DNA from: Pomacea canaliculata
Taxonomy: Eukaryota > Mollusca > Gastropoda > Architaenioglossa > Ampullariidae
Reading direction: 5' to 3'
Assembly (NCBI RefSeq): GCF_003073045.1
Contig: NC_037594.1
Location: 31,546,737 to 31,610,736, forward strand
DNA: 64,000 nucleotides
The notes under the pieces were generated by a model. It saw only the letters and a program-made list of their open reading frames with translations. It had not been told where the DNA came from and ran no database searches. The first letter of the stretch is position 1, and every line of letters starts with the position of its first letter. The position numbers were made by a program, and so were the translations under genes. Positions 45,857-58,543 of this stretch are shown here, one piece after another.

Positions 45857-48800
45857 GTAAGTTCAGACTAAACCAGAATTGCAAAAAATACTAGAGCTAA
45901 CATTAACCTGAAGGATTCGAGCACAAAAATAATTTTGCAAATGCTTACTAAAATCTGATATTTTAGTGAGTAACGACGGCTATTTCATATTATTACGACA
46001 GGTGAGTTTTTTTTTTTTAATTGTAGCATTAAATCGATGAAATATATACTTTTAATAAATAAATAATGGATATTATACTGGTGAATGTGTAGATACTCAA
46101 AGGTAGATAAAACATATAAAAATCTTTTTGCAATGTTGTTTATAACAGAAGTGCGAAATATTAAAGCAGAAGGTGTAGCAGGGTGAATTATTTATTTCAG
46201 GTCTTTTTCGGGGTTTACCTCGGCTCCATGTCTCTTGGCAACGCTCTGCCCAACTTGGAAAACTTTTCCGATGCCCGCGCAGCTGCCGCGAAGGTGTTTG
46301 AGATCATCGACCTTTCGCCTCATATTGACGTCAGTTCCGACAAGGGAGAGAAGATCATGAGCCTCAAGGGGGTCATCGAGTTCAAGAATATCCACTTTCG
46401 TTATCCGGCGAGACCGGACATACCAGTGAGTGGTGTGAAGGCAACCGCTGAGAATGTTTGTACATACAACACTTATTCATATCAGACCTCATAACATGTT
46501 TGCAAGTTGTCTGAGATTAGAGAGATGAGGGAGGTGTGGTGTATGTCTTCCAGAGTTGACACAGCTTGGTGCATGTTCTGGTGCTGGGTTGCAGGTGTTG
46601 AATGGCCTTGACCTTAGAGTGGACCCAGGTCAGACTGTGGGATTGGTAGGAGCCAGCGGATGCGGAAAGAGTACGACCATTCAACTCCTACAGAGATTTT
46701 ATGACCCTGAAAAGGGGCAGGTCAGCTGTAGTGATGAGCATCCTCTATTTAGTCTATCCATCCTCTTCCCATCCTGTATCCTGTCTCTTTCTTCTGTCTC
46801 TGTTCCAGTCTGTTGGTTAGTTTGGTGGACCTTTCTCCTACCAAGCATCCCAACACACGACCGCTTGCAATAACAGAAATACAACAGACGAATATGAACA
46901 TGCGAGAGTGCAGTCTGAAAGTGGAATCGTTATTGTTACCGATAAACTGTATAACTAAATATAAACAAACACCTCACGTGACAACAGGTCGCAGTGGATG
47001 GACACGACATCAAGACCTTGAATCTGAAATGGCTACGAGACCAGATCGGCGTGGTCAGTCAGGAGCCCGTGCTCTTCGCTGCCACCATCGCTGAAAACAT
47101 CAGGTACGGCAAGCGTGACGTCACCCAGGCCGCCATCGAAGCTGCCGCCAAAGAGGCCAACGCCCATGGCTTCATTTCACACCTTCCTCAGGTAGGAACC
47201 GACAAACAAGATTAATGAACAGATGGACGCAGCAAGAATGAGTATTGTTGACTTGTGGGCATATGTCCTGCCTTCCCTCTCTACCAACCCATTTCTTAAT
47301 TAAGTCCCTTGATTACCCAACATTTATCTTTTTATCTGCCCTTCTGCGTCTATCTTTTCTCTCTGACCTTTGCCTACCTGTCTATTTTCAGTTCACGCTT
47401 CACCTTATTTTTCCCCACCCTTCCTTTCTCTCATGCGATCTCACACATGTCGTGACTGTCTGCCGTGAGTTCCATCTCCTGCCTAATGTCACGCTTCCTC
47501 GGTCATAAGCAGGTCATCCTGTGGTTTCCAGGGCTACGACACGCTGGTGGGAGAGATGGGGGCGCAGCTGAGTGGGGGGCAGAAGCAGCGAATCGCCATT
47601 GCACGCGCCCTCGTGCGCAACCCGCGCATCCTGCTGCTGGACGAGGCCACGTCAGCGTTGGACAACGAGAGCGAGGCCGCCGTGCAGAGCGCACTGGAGA
47701 AGGTCCGTGACAGGCTCCCCATAGCCACCAGTGCTTCTAGTCTTATCATGCCGCCGACATGTGGTGGCTCCGATGGAAGTAGATTCAAAAGAAGTGATAT
47801 TAGATGAAGATGATTATAGTTCTTATGTAATGATCCTTTACCTGTCAGAAATAGGGATGTGGTAAGAAATGGCAATGATGAAGTAATGATAATAGGATAA
47901 AACGATAATGATGTAGGCTTCAGGATGGAGATAACATCTAAAAAATTTGATGTTAATGTGTGGTCGTTGTAGCAGAGATATAGAGGGGACTGACACAATC
48001 CTAGATGGTATAGCTTACTACACACGACCGCTATAGTTTATAGTCCTATTGTATACAGTAGTCTTAGTCTACAAACCTATTTACATGTTTACAATATTGC
48101 ACCACAAGGATGCGAGTAATACGATCAAATCATGTGACCTCACAGGCTGGGCAAGGGAGGACCACGATCGTTATCGCTCATCGCCTGTCCACCATCAGGA
48201 ACGTGGACAAAATCGTCTCCATCAGTGCTGGCTGCAACGAGGAGGAAGGCAACCACCACAGTCTCATCGCCAAAGGTGGACTGTACGCTCAGCTGATCAA
48301 CCTGCAGGTGAGACAAGACAGTGCTAGTCTGTTCGTCATGATTTTCATATTTTCATATATAGATTTTCGTATTCATGAATTGAGTAAGGGCATGAGAAGC
48401 AACGAAATAAGAAGGAAGACAGTTAACAATGCTAATAGTAGAATGGAACAAGCTCAAACTACAGTCAAAATCACCAAAGACAATACAATTTCATCCTCTT
48501 CCTCTTCCTTTCCAAAGAGTTTGTAAAGTGTAACCGTTAAACGTTTTTTTTTTTTAATTGAAGTGTAAATAAAGATTGAAAAATCTCTTCACAACGAGCT
48601 GTTACATATAAATGAGGGTGGACAAACATGATTGATCAGCGCGTAGCAAGGGAGATAACTGTTACAAGCCAGTGTGACCCGGGATTGCAAGGGGAAGGAA
48701 GCAGCGAGCAGCCCCAAACAGAGTGTGCCACGTAATTAAAGTCATAAAAGAATACATTTTGTATATCAAGAAATGTCTTGCTTACGTAGAACACAACAGA

Positions 48801-51800
48801 GAAAAAAGTCCTTAATTTGCAAATATCCACGTCTGCTGCTATCGTCTGCTGAAGTGTCGTGTGTCTCTGGAGTAGCTTCCTTGACTCGGCAAGCAACTAA
48901 TTTACTTATTACCGGTCCCTGTATCCACACGTACAGTCAGACCACTTTCACGCCTGTCCTTTCTATACCTCGTCTCCCGTCGTCTGCTTCTTCCAAAAAT
49001 TTTCACTCTCCCCACAATCTAAAACTACGTCATAAAATGACGTCGTGTTCTGACGCTAAACACGACGCAACCAAAAACACTCTCCGATACTGGTAAGGGC
49101 AATAATCTCTGACAAACAAAAGACAGGGGCAACAACCCCCTGTTCCTAACAGACTGGTCCGTGACACATTTGGAGAACATTTAATGTATAATTACAAGTC
49201 GATTAGAGGGAATGTGGCCGAGCATATTATATACAAGCATTAACAAAACTGTAAACAGTGAAAATTTTTTTGTTTGTTTTATTTACTTACATTATCTGAC
49301 CGAAGCTCAGACTTAATTAACTGTACATCTTCCTGTCTTTCAGACCACAGCAGAAAAGGAAACAAAAACAGGTATGTTGTAAATTTTGACTACAGTCTGT
49401 GAAGTACATGTACTATCATCATCATCAATCATCATCGTCAATCATCATCAATCATTATCATCATCACATAAAGCAGTTTCCACTACAAGTTCAATGCACA
49501 AGCACTAGTAACAGAGAAGATGAATGGTTGTTGTATAAGATACTAATGCTGGTGTAAACTTCGATATGAGATAAAATATGAGTATTTGTGTTGCGGTGTG
49601 GGTATACGTGTAGGTGGATGAGTTAAACATTTTAATATTTTACATCGAAAGTTTGAGAGTAGATAGTCATTTAGTTACAACGGGCATTTGGACAGCCATG
49701 GTTCGCAAACCGCGGTAGGGTAAGACAGATCGTTATTTTATTTCAATTATGCTTGGCAACGTTGACAGACGTCGACGACCTGGACATTGTAGAAGATGAT
49801 GATGGCGATTCTTTGCTGGAAAAAGACTTGGTGTCGCACAAAGTGGGTTTGAGACGATTTTCCACTGTCTCCGGCCTATCCCGCACTCTCAGCATTCGCT
49901 TGAGCAAACGCAGCATCAGGAGCAGGAGTGGGGTGGACAAGGACAAGAACAAGACAGAGGTATAGTCGGTGTCTACACTACCTTTTGTTTTTAGTATTCA
50001 GATACACAATTATTTAGTAATGTCACAGTTCTGTAGTTTGCCTCAAACGGTCCTCATCAAAGTTGTCAAACACAGAATCAGACGAGATGTAAATGTGGCA
50101 TCACTCTCAGTATGTGACCAAAATGATACAATTCAAAAATACAAAATTGTATCGTGAACAACATCAAAATGAAAAGTAGATGGAATATCGACTAACGATA
50201 GCTAGACAAATCAGAAAGGTTAACAAATATAAATACTAATGTGGAAATACGAATTACAGGATGAAATACTACCTCAGACTGATTGCAAAGTTTTTTTCTC
50301 GCAGACAGAGGAGGAGACTGCGTACAGTCTGAGGAGAATAATGCAGCTCAACTCTCCGGAATGGCTGTCAATTGTTGTTGGTGTCTTATGTTCCATGGCA
50401 GCTGGCGTATGCCAACCTGCTTTCACCTTAATTCTAACAGAATACATCAGAGTAAGTCAACATTTGATTCCTAGGTACATCATACAATTAAAAAACTCAG
50501 TTTAGACATCTGTATAGACAAATGATAGACAACTAGTATGTCAAAAAATGGGAGGGTGGGTCAAAAAGGAGAGTAAACTATTAAAATTGCACAATTACTG
50601 TCGCGGATGTAGAAAAGGTTTGTTGTATGACCGTGGTGACAACAGAGTGCTACTAATTAGTATTAGGATCTGATGTAAGGAAGACAGGATGGTGTGAGTG
50701 GATGGTAGAGTGTGAATGTGTAGCTGTAGATGTATAGTTTACTCGTTCTCTATGACAATTTTTAGGAGTATGAGTTCTGTTTCTGTTTGTTTAAGGATGA
50801 GTCTCTCAGCAGTGTATTTTCTGTTTGCATCCAGATTTTCGGCTACACAGACAGAGACGAGCAGTCCCACCAAGCCATGGTTCTGGGAGTGAGTGTCATT
50901 TGTGTCGGCATCGCCACAGGGATTTTTCGACTTGCGCAGGTGAGTGCATCACTTTATCCTTCCATTGCTTCAGGTGTCTGACGGACGAAAAGCAAGTCCT
51001 TAGTTCTGGTGGTTAGTAATGCTGAGAATGAGCAAACTAAAATCCTCGCAACAGTCGCTAACCAGAATGATAACAGTTGAACAATCGAGTGGCTACAAAA
51101 ACAAACTACTTGATATAAAAATAACTGTAATAAATACACAAGCAAACAAACAAGCAAACATCGGTTTTCAAAGATATGACTTGCAATGCAAAACACATGA
51201 GAACTGAAGACGACAAATACATTTTTTTTTTTTAATCTAACATTCACCTTTGCTTTTATGTTTCAGAACTGGTGCCTGTCATCGTCAGGGTCAAAGTTGA
51301 CGGCTCGTCTGCGTGCTATGACATTCAAGGCACTGATGCGACAGGTAGGGCATACTGGACCATCCTGCACCATCCTGCTCCACACTCCACTGAAAGTCGT
51401 AGACATGAAGCTTGTTTCCAATGCTGTTTGTGAAAGATGCTGTAGCCTTGTAGACATTCAGTGTTGATTCAAACTAATTTTACGACAACCAAATGATAGT
51501 ATATTCCATGGTATATTGATGATGTAATGACCACCATGTCATTCTGGTCTGTGTGTGTGTTTGTGGCAGGATATGAGTTTCTTTGACGACCCGAAAAACC
51601 AGGTCAGCGCCCTGACCACAAAGCTTTCTTCTGATGCGGCCTTAGTGCAAGGGGTGAGTCCCTAGTAAAGTGAGATGGGAGGGTGAGAACTGAGTGTGCT
51701 AATAACCGCTAATTGTGAAAGAATCACTGTAGTAGACTTTTGAAAGCTTAGTGGGGTGCAGGGTGCATCAGTTGCCTAAAACCACAGTTCTCTATAAAAA

Positions 51801-52097
51801 TATAAAAACACTGTATAATGGTCCAGAGAAGGGAAAGGTGCCTCACACCTTGATTCTCACTCTGTGTACTGCAGGCGACTGGGTCAAAGGTCGGCCAGGA
51901 TTCTGGAAGCCGTAGCCACACTCACCTCAGCTCTAATAATCGCCTTCGTGTTCGGATGGAAGCTGACGCTGGTTGTACTGGCCTTCTTGCCAATCATCAT
52001 TGCTTCAGAAACTATGAAGGGAAAAGTTATCGCAGACTCGGCCAAATCAGAGAAATCCCAATTACAAGAAGCTGGCAAAGTAAATATTTGTTGTTCT

Positions 52098-52140
<43 letters not shown>

Positions 52141-55100
52141 GTTGTTGTTGTTGAGGAGGATACAGGGTTAGATTACCCTGATCCTTATTTCCAATCATTG
52201 GATGTGTAACAGAAATAACAAGGAAAACATTTAACCATTGCTGTGAATGAAAAGTTTTAGTAAACTTGTTTTTTTAATGTAAATTTATTATAATTTGTAA
52301 AAAAAAATTGTGACCAAGCTATCTCCCCTTGACACTTTATTAATCTTTTTTTTTTTAACTTAGATTTGTTCGGAAGCGGTGGACAATATTCGCACAGTGG
52401 CCTCACTAAACAGGGCAGACATCTTCATTGAGCGGCTGGAGTCCCTCGTCGACGTCACAAAAAGGTTTGGACACATAATCCATCCTTCCTCTGTCTCTCT
52501 CTCCTTGTTTGTTGTCCGTTTGTTGCGTACAATTACTTTCATAAAATGTTCAGTATTGCAAACCCCTCAGTTGTTGCATCTTATTCACCGGTCCGCTTAC
52601 TGTACGCGTGGCTCGTGCAGGACGGTTGTGAAGGCGGCGATGACGTACGGCGTGTCCTACGGCATCTCCAACAGCATCATCGTCTGCGCCTACGCCGCGG
52701 CCTTCACCTACGGCACGAAGCTGGTGGGCGACGGCGAGATGGAGTTCTACGCCGTCTTCAGGTCAGTGTCTCACCTTGTTTCTTGTTTTGCTTGTGGTGC
52801 TCAGGAGTTTGTTTTGTATTTTGTTTTCTGTCCTATGGCGGTCAGTGTGCAAACTGAAAGCTATTTTTAGAATGGGAGGTATGGAGAACGAGATGGTGGG
52901 TAGGAAAACGGATGAACAAGAGAAAGGGCGAAGAAACTAATGCATCACGTGTTACCGTCAGCAGTTCAGCTAAATCATCGCCAGTATCAGTATTATCTTC
53001 CTCTCGTTCATATCATTGTTTTCTTCATTGTTGTTGATCTTTATCTTCTTCCTCTCATTATTTTTTCTTATCCATCTCTGTCTTCTCCGTTCATCTATTT
53101 TTGTGTCTTTTCTTCAATTTTCGGGGGTTTATTTTACGAAACAAAAACTGTTTTGAAATAATGTTCTTTCATTTCCTCCACCCTCTGCGTTCAATGTGTA
53201 TATCATACATTTTATTTCTTTGCGCCATAAAAATAGTAAGAGCATGAAGAGCTGATTGTTTTCAAACATGTTTTAATTTTTACAGAGTGTTCTCAATTAT
53301 AGTGTTCGGAGCTTCGACTGTCGGCCGTCAAAGTTCATTCGGTTTCGACTACACCAAGGCCAAGCTGGCCGCAGGCAGACTGTTCACCATCATCGACCGC
53401 CAGCCAAAGATCGACATCGACAAGTCGGGTGGCTTACAACTGGTAGGTGTCCTAGGAAAGGTTCTATTGTTAGTAACTCAATGCACGGCCTTATTATAAA
53501 ACAATTATAGAAAGCAATGAGTTCAGCGACCACACGACCTACAATATCATGCCTGTTGGGTCGTTTTTCAGAACAAGTACAGCGGGCAGGTGGCAGTGGC
53601 CAACGCCACTTTCTTCTACCCCACGCGCCCCACAGTTCGGGTGCTGGGTGGCCTGGACCTGGCTGTGGAAGGGGGTCAGACCCTGGCACTAGTCGGGGGA
53701 AGTGGCTGTGGCAAGTCTACGGTCATTCAGCTGTTACTAAGGTTCTACGATTCAGAATCTGGAGCTGTGGTGCGTTTGATATCATCTATAACGTTTATCT
53801 CTCCAGCTTATGTATAATTCATGTCTAATCTTTTTAATTGTTTTTTAATTAACAGTCTCTGACCTTTAGGATATCTTTCTTCATTCTCAGACTAGTCGAG
53901 AATCTACGTATTGTTTCCCTCTATCATCCTCACGTATTAAAAAAATCAACAAAAAACAAACTAGGGGAGGCTGGTACCACGATAGTGAAAATCGGGTGTC
54001 GCGTGGCCCGCCTTTGTTGATGGAGTAAGGCGCTCTATAAATAAACATTGATGATGATGATTACGACGACGATGACGACGAAGATGAATTTTCAAGCAGT
54101 GACGTTCTAACATTGATAAAATAATTTTGAACCATTGCAACCAGTGAAATGTATTTAATACATCCTTTATGAATCCTACAACTGAACACATCCACATGAA
54201 TGCCACCTTAAACCTCTCTCAGTATAGTGTCTCATCTCATTGTCGTTTTTAGTTACTGGACGGCGAGGACTCCCGCAACCTTGACCTCCGGTGGCTGCGG
54301 CAGCAGATCGGCCTTGTGTCGCAGGAGCCAGTTCTGATGGATGGCAGCATAGCCAGCAACATCGCCTACGGCGACAACACGCGGGAAGTGCCGATGGCTG
54401 ACATCATTGCTGCGGCCAAGACCGCCAACATCCACAGCTTCATCGCGAGTCTTCCGCAGGTGAGCCTTGAGGTTCAAATCACTGGTACAATAAACCACAT
54501 ACTCTGGCTCGGTCACTTCACAACCAAACATGCAGTCAGTGTAGCGGAGGCCTACAACCAGGCTGCAGAATTATACAACACAATAATTTCTCTCATACAA
54601 ACACACACACAGAGAATGTTACGTCATTGCCATTATTAGCCTTCTTCGTTTCATACTCATCATCATCTCTTTTCTCTCTGCCTTCTCAACCCACAAGTAA
54701 ACAGCTCCATAACAGTCTTTCTTCTGTTCAAAAGGGTTACGACACTAATGTAGGCGACAAAGGGACACAACTGAGTGGTGGGCAGAAGCAGCGAATCGCG
54801 ATCGCACGCGCACTCGTGCGTAACCCACGTGTCCTGCTGCTGGACGAGGCGACCTCTTCCGTGGACACTGAAAGCGAGCGGGTAGGTTGTCAGAGTGAGA
54901 CAGTGTAACAAGAAATCGATATTTTATGCCGATCCAGCAGCTAAAAATCAGCTTGTCTGACATGAGATTTGAACCCAGAACACCAGATCCTTACTGCATT
55001 GGCGACAAGTACAAATTTGTTGCGGTACTGGATAGAAGAGAAAAGAATAGAGGCGATAGGCCGACATAAATTACAACCCATTACCGAGAGATAATGCAAG

Positions 55101-55714
55101 TGATTTGTGTACATGCTAGACAATGGTGTCCATCAGACACACACACACATCGAATGTAAAACACCGTTGTATGAAGCGCTAATGTTAGCAGAATTGATCA
55201 TGATAGCAAATATGTCGGGGAGGAGACTATTGTTTAGTGACGGTACCATATCGGATAAGGTTTATACGAAGCTTGATTATAGTTGTAACCTGAAATACAT
55301 AATAATATTATTATATATTTATACAAGTTCCCGGAGAAGCACCGAAACCTGCTGGGGCAGTCGTTGGTCTGATAAATATTTGGAAGTAACAGGGAAGGCT
55401 AAGGCGGCAAACTAAAGAGCTGGACTCCACCTTTCATAATGAACCACTTACATTTACTACCACTGTGGCATAGAACTTATTAACTACTTTTTTATGTTGA
55501 CGTGCAGGTGGTGCAAGAAGCCCTCGATAAGGCACGCGAGGGCCGCACATGTATCGTCATCGCCCATCGACCGTCCACCATCCAGAACGCCGACAAAATC
55601 GCGGTGATAGGTGAAGGCCGGGTGGTAGAGACTGGCACCCACAGCCAGCTTCTGGCCACGAAGGGAGAGTATTACAACCTGCTGCAGCTGCAGGGCAAGG
55701 GCAAAGCCGAGTGA
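42713..55714 (+). CDS. ABCB-type full transporter, copy B (MDR/P-glycoprotein-like, 25 exons)
   Basis: Complete TMD1-NBD1-linker-TMD2-NBD2 exporter, predicted 1,350 aa. ATG at 42713 lies in GCCAAAATGACG; the TGA ends at 55714; AATAAA at 55824-55829 is a likely polyadenylation signal. The 25 exon lengths sum to 4,054 bases, one more than a multiple of three; the excess is a G in exon 18 (51875-52079). With 4,053 bases the frame is open throughout. Both ATP sites look complete: Walker [10 protein letters not shown] and GGSGCGKST, signatures LSGGQ twice, Walker [12 protein letters not shown] and [12 protein letters not shown]-loops AHRLST and AHRPST. Expected function is ATP-driven efflux of lipophilic toxins or lipids at the plasma membrane. 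It is divergent from copy A and nearly identical at the 5' end to copy C. Confidence 0.95.
46201..48307 (+). CDS. Copy B: end of TMD1 and nucleotide-binding domain 1 (exons 7-11)
   Basis: Exons 46201-46425, 46595-46720, 46988-47191, 47532-47702 and 48146-48307. Motifs in order: A-loop [10 protein letters not shown], Walker [16 protein letters not shown]-loop [10 protein letters not shown], signature [16 protein letters not shown], Walker [14 protein letters not shown]-loop [12 protein letters not shown]. All residues needed for ATP binding and hydrolysis are present. All five exons are in frame. Confidence 0.95.
49344..49959 (+). CDS. Copy B: linker exons
   Basis: Exons 49344-49371 (28 bases) and 49769-49959. 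They encode [20 protein letters not shown] and then a basic, Ser-rich stretch with [16 protein letters not shown] and [14 protein letters not shown] matches a PKA consensus (R-R-x-S), so phosphorylation control similar to vertebrate P-glycoprotein is plausible; this is inference. Confidence 0.9.
50305..53442 (+). CDS. Copy B: transmembrane domain 2 (exons 14-21)
   Basis: Exons 50305-50451, 50835-50939, 51267-51344, 51570-51653, 51875-52079, 52364-52464, 52621-52761 and 53286-53442. Segments include [80 protein letters not shown] and [20 protein letters not shown]. In exon 18 the frame changes between GSKVGQ and ILEAVATL; copy A has the same exon one base shorter and fully open, so an extra G in B is the likely cause. 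A (TTG)n tract (52089-52156) follows that exon. Confidence 0.93.
52089..52156. repeat. (TTG)n microsatellite
   Basis: About 20 TTG units in the intron after exon 18 of copy B. Confidence 0.9.
53572..55714 (+). CDS. Copy B: nucleotide-binding domain 2 (exons 22-25)
   Basis: Exons 53572-53769, 54253-54459, 54735-54881 and 55508-55714. Motifs: A-loop [15 protein letters not shown], Walker [16 protein letters not shown]-loop [10 protein letters not shown], signature [16 protein letters not shown], Walker [14 protein letters not shown]-loop [12 protein letters not shown], end GKGKAE. The D-loop reads SSVD instead of the usual SALD, a mild change. Exon lengths equal those of copy A where A is in frame. 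Confidence 0.95.
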
Positions 55715-55745
55715 CCACGTGACAAGAACAAGATGGCGTCTGTCA

Positions 55746-56068
55746 GCTTAAGTTAGCGTTCATTAAGTGAAACCTGATAGCGGTAAATAGCCTATAGGAG
55801 TAGAGGTAAGTAAATAACTGTATAATAAAAACTTTTTTAAAAAAGCGAACGGACACTTTCTGATGAGATACTGGGAAGTGACGAAAGAAGGCTTGCGTGC
55901 AGACACACACACATGTATGAAATATCGTTGTATAAGAACATAAATGTCGGTGTGATTAATAATCAGGCCGTAAAAACCAGCAACCTCACACTGGATTATT
56001 CTATAACTTTAGAAATTGGTTTTCACTTAATAATGAGAGCTACACACGGGTATCGTCTGCCCGATCTG
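55746..56068 (+). repeat. 3'-flank direct repeat, copy 1 (partner 56993-57303)
   Basis: Begins TTAAGTTAGCGTTC, includes the AATAAA of copy B, and ends CACGGGTATCGTCTGCCCGA. The same 310-base sequence recurs at 56993-57303 with about ten per cent differences. It includes the likely 3' untranslated region of copy B. Confidence 0.9.
55824..55829 (+). terminator. Putative polyadenylation signal of copy B
   Basis: AATAAA 110 bases after the stop codon, in the sequence ATAATAAAAAC. In the duplicated flank the same position reads AGAATGGA, so the signal is absent there. Confidence 0.5.
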
Positions 56069-56097
56069 ATGTTTGTCTTCGTAACCTGTTCCGCAGC

Positions 56098-56250
56098 TGA
56101 AATAAATAAACACTGATAAAATGGAGGCGACTAACTTATTTGTAAAAATGGGAGATAACTCTGAAAGGTAATCTCCAGTGGCGTATAGACGGCTATCTCC
56201 CTTGGACTAATCGTCAACCATAAATATTTCAGGCCACCCGCCAACATTTA
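56098..56250 (+). repeat. Direct repeat block, copy 2 (partner at 39588-39740)
   Basis: Same orientation and about 85-90 per cent alike to the block upstream of copy B. It lies just downstream of the 3'-flank repeat of copy B. Confidence 0.8.
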
Positions 56251-56992
56251 CAGATGTACACGAATGTGTAGGGGCTTGTGACAGTTTTATCATGATGATT
56301 AAACATGAAAAAACCCACAGCCAGACATGAACAAGCTCAGCAACATGGCGTCAGTCCTACGAATGGCTTTCGTTGTCTGGTTGTCTGTCGGGGATATCGC
56401 ACTATAAAGATGAAAAGGTGGGTGTTTGTGAATTGGGAAACACGAATAACTAGGGACATCTCACCACAGGGGGCTGTGATCATGTGTCACACCCAGAGAG
56501 GAGTTTGTGTCCCGAGACAAAGTCTGTGTGGAGAACATTCCTTGGCGTTTACCAAGTGTCCGATTTTATCCTTGGTGTTACTGAGTTTAGACAGGCTGTT
56601 CAAGTTATTATCAAAGGGCAACGAAAGTTCCACTAAAATTATAGCTCTAAATCTCTTTCATTAAAATTTTTAGCTACAAAAAAGGCCGAGCATCTTTCAA
56701 TGCCATTGGGTTTTTACCTGCAGTAAGATATCTGAAAAATGATTCATAAAGATAGGTTGTTCTGTAGAACATTCTTGGGTGTGAAGGCACACCTTCAATG
56801 TATTTTGAGAGTCTGCAGCTGTCAGTAATAAAGTATCCTAATCTCCATCAATACTTTCCTTCAATGTTTTGGTGTGTTACTGCGGCTTGAGATGCATGCT
56901 GGCAGCTCGCAGAGTTTCCCTTGGACTCCTTAGAGTCGCTGGCAACATGGCGTCCTGGTGTGATAACCTGTGGTTATCAGTAAACAATTCTT

Positions 56993-57303
56993 CCTTAAGT
57001 TAGCGTTCCTTAAGCGAAACCTAATAACCTATAGGAGTATAGGTAAGTAAATAACTGTAGAATGGATTTTTTTTAAAAAAGCAAACGGACACTTTCTGAT
57101 GACATACTGGGAAGTGACGAAAGAAGGCGTGCACACACACACACATGCATGAAATATCGTTAGATAAGAACATAAATGTCAGTTTGATTAATAATCAGGC
57201 CATAAGAACCTACAACCTCACACTGGATTATTCTATAACTTATAGAAATTGGTTTTGACGATGACTTAATAATGAGAGCTACACACGGGTATCGTCTGCC
57301 CGA
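56993..57303 (+). repeat. 3'-flank direct repeat, copy 2 (partner 55746-56068)
   Basis: A second copy of the copy B 3' flank, 1.25 kb further on, with no coding exon attached. It suggests that a gene end was duplicated, or that a following copy lost its exons. Confidence 0.9.
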
Positions 57304-58236
57304 GGAGAGATTGTCATGTGGGTGTATTTCTCTCCGCTCACCCACACACACACACCCACATAAACAGAGGAAGAAAATGAAACAAACGTGATTTCTTTAA
57401 GAACGACTTGATTATATCCATTCTAAAAGTGCGAAAAAAAAAATCCGGCTAATATTTAAAAATATATCTGAAGAGGGGCGTCGCATACAGAGTTGGTAAT
57501 GAGGCTGTCAGGTGGAACTCAAGGTACGTCCCCATGACAGTGACCTTTTGTGACCTCTTCCACCGACATTCTTTCATATCCTTCATCATCCTTTGTTGAA
57601 CTCTCATCTCCGATTGGTACACTTCAACCACCCGTAATGTGGTCTGTTAGTAGCCGCACGTGCCCCTTGACCTCGGCATCGAAGAACCGAGCTCATGGGG
57701 CTACTCTCCGTGTCATGCTCGTGGGAACATGGACTACAGTTCATGGTGCATGGATACATCATAGGTGCATATTTCTAACCCTGATTCTCAAGAAATGGGA
57801 GAAGATTTACGATGATTTACGAATAGTGATCACTCGTGCAAGTTAGGTGAGCAAACGGAGCATGAAGTAACACCAAGATGTGAAAGGGCACGACTAAGAT
57901 TAGAACTGGAGACAACTACAGACAGAGAAAACGAACTCATTATCTATCTCTCCTTTAAATAAGTTGTCTACAAGGATGTGCTGCTATCATCGATATCCTA
58001 CACAGGCACATCAGTGTGTCAAGAACGAGGATGTTGAGAGAAATAACGATAGTAGAGATTGTTTCTACAGTCCGCGGGATGTTTTCTTCCCAGGTGTTCG
58101 TGATTCTCCTCGTCGTTGTCAACTGCTTTCTCACCTGCTGTGGCGATGACTGTGGTGAGTATGACGAGCACTCGACTTGAGACAATGACAGGGGCCACTC
58201 CTTTTTTCGCCATATTTGATAAACAAATAAACTCAC
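57304..58236. other. Intergenic, nothing recognised
   Basis: Contains an open frame at 57550-57846 with no recognisable domain. No RNA gene or mobile element identified. Confidence 0.4.
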
Positions 58237-58351
58237 TGTCAACACGAGTGTCTCCTGACCTCAATACAATACAATGCAGTTCATTTCTAACGCACCGTGT
58301 CCATGACAAACTGCAATACAGATGTTACAGTGCAATTACCCCGGACCTGTC

Positions 58352-58382
<31 letters not shown>

Positions 58383-58543
58383 GCACTTTCGTGCATTTGA
58401 AGGTTAGTGTATTGCTTTAGTGTTTCAGTATTCTGAAACTTGCGGCCTTCCTTGCACCACCGACCACTTAATTTGATTTTAACGACCTGAAGTCACACAA
58501 ATAAAAGATTGGTGCACACAAAGGATACAGACACTGAATGTGT
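58237..58543 (-). repeat. Inverted-repeat arm 2 (partner at 39977-40248)
   Basis: Reverse complement of arm 1, with a run of 28 T at 58355-58382 where arm 1 has a run of 8 A, and a small insertion after GTGTATTG. Together the arms flank copy B at 18 kb separation. Confidence 0.85.

Noticed and set aside
57550-57846. 98-codon plus-strand frame downstream of copy B
   Set aside because: No domain similarity recognised and no duplication partner; treated as chance.
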